DNA of 5,363 bases, taken from contig JAESUN010000326.1 of the NCBI GenBank assembly GCA_016763045.1, forward strand, positions 1-5,363, in the 5' to 3' direction. This document shows positions 5,316-5,363 of the stretch, one piece after another (within the stretch, counting starts at the first letter, position 1; each line of letters begins with the position of its first letter). Below the pieces are notes generated by a model. It saw only the letters and a list, made by a program, of their open reading frames with translations. It was not told the origin of the DNA and did not search any database. The DNA is from Opitutaceae bacterium. GTDB lineage: Bacteria; Verrucomicrobiota; Verrucomicrobiia; Opitutales; Opitutaceae. The position numbers and the translations under genes are program-made.

Positions 5316-5363
5316 CTAACTTAAATCCACATTCCAAGGTAACAATGCTTCAATGTCTTCAAC
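5316..5363 (-). CDS. IS66-family transposase, C-terminal end (partial)
   Basis: On the - strand from base 5363 the frame reads VEDIEALLPWNVDLS and then stops with TAG at 5316-5318. The ALLPWN ending matches the usual C-terminus of IS66 TnpC transposases, which commonly finish with a (D/E)xLLPWN-like motif. The nearby GTAAGCG terminal repeat supports the family call independently. Only 15 residues are visible, so nothing can be said about the catalytic domain or whether the enzyme is intact. Confidence 0.7.
   Translation of the reverse strand, partial: VEDIEALLPWNVDLS

Larger units (their letters stand above)
5267..5363 (-). mobile_element. IS66-family insertion sequence, one end (partial)
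   Basis: From 5267 the sequence reads GTAAGCGTCAAACG, matching the GTAAGCG start typical of IS66-family terminal inverted repeats. Base composition drops sharply here, to about 37-40% GC, against the GC-rich operon. The transposase C-terminus follows on the - strand, pointing out of the element as expected for the right-hand end. The rest of the element is beyond the window. It interrupts the fourth antiporter-like reading frame just after LAY of the LAYST motif. Confidence 0.8.

Overview
The window is a co-directional, tightly packed operon segment for the membrane arm of an Mrp/Mbh-type (complex I-like) cation/proton translocator, about 58% GC by eye. It encodes one small MrpC/NuoK-like subunit followed by three intact antiporter-like subunits of the MrpD/NuoL/M/N superfamily and the wreck of a fourth. 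The GC level, protein style and operon type suggest a proteobacterium, perhaps a gammaproteobacterium. That assignment is inference and no marker gene is present. The start of the operon (MrpB and probably other subunits) lies left of the window.

Layout, all on the + strand unless stated. 2-22: last codons of an upstream gene, stop overlapping the next start. 19-327: MrpC-like subunit. 334-1782: MrpD-like antiporter subunit with all canonical charged residues. 1779-1832: a 17-codon mini-ORF with the best Shine-Dalgarno sequence in the window, overlapping the stop before it and the start after it. 1829-3325: second antiporter subunit, also canonical. 3322-4638: third antiporter-like protein, shortened, lacking the TM5 glutamate and TM8 lysine, and ending in a basic amphipathic stretch plus one final membrane helix. 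4644-5266: pseudogene of a fourth antiporter-like gene with four frameshifts and an internal deletion. 5267-5363: the end of an IS66-family insertion sequence (terminal GTAAGCG, transposase C-terminus on the - strand), which cuts the pseudogene.

The products should assemble as one membrane complex. The MrpC-like protein would contact the first antiporter subunit, and several antiporter-like subunits would be lined up as NuoN/M/L are in complex I. Two of them look capable of ion pumping. The third looks structural or modified, and the fourth has been lost. Small overlaps (ATGA, ATGA, GTGA) suggest translational coupling. The most unusual signals are a 24-bp exact repeat covering two start sites 1,810 bp apart, the mini-ORF, the residue losses in the third antiporter protein, and the decay of the distal end. 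No promoter or clear transcription terminator was found.
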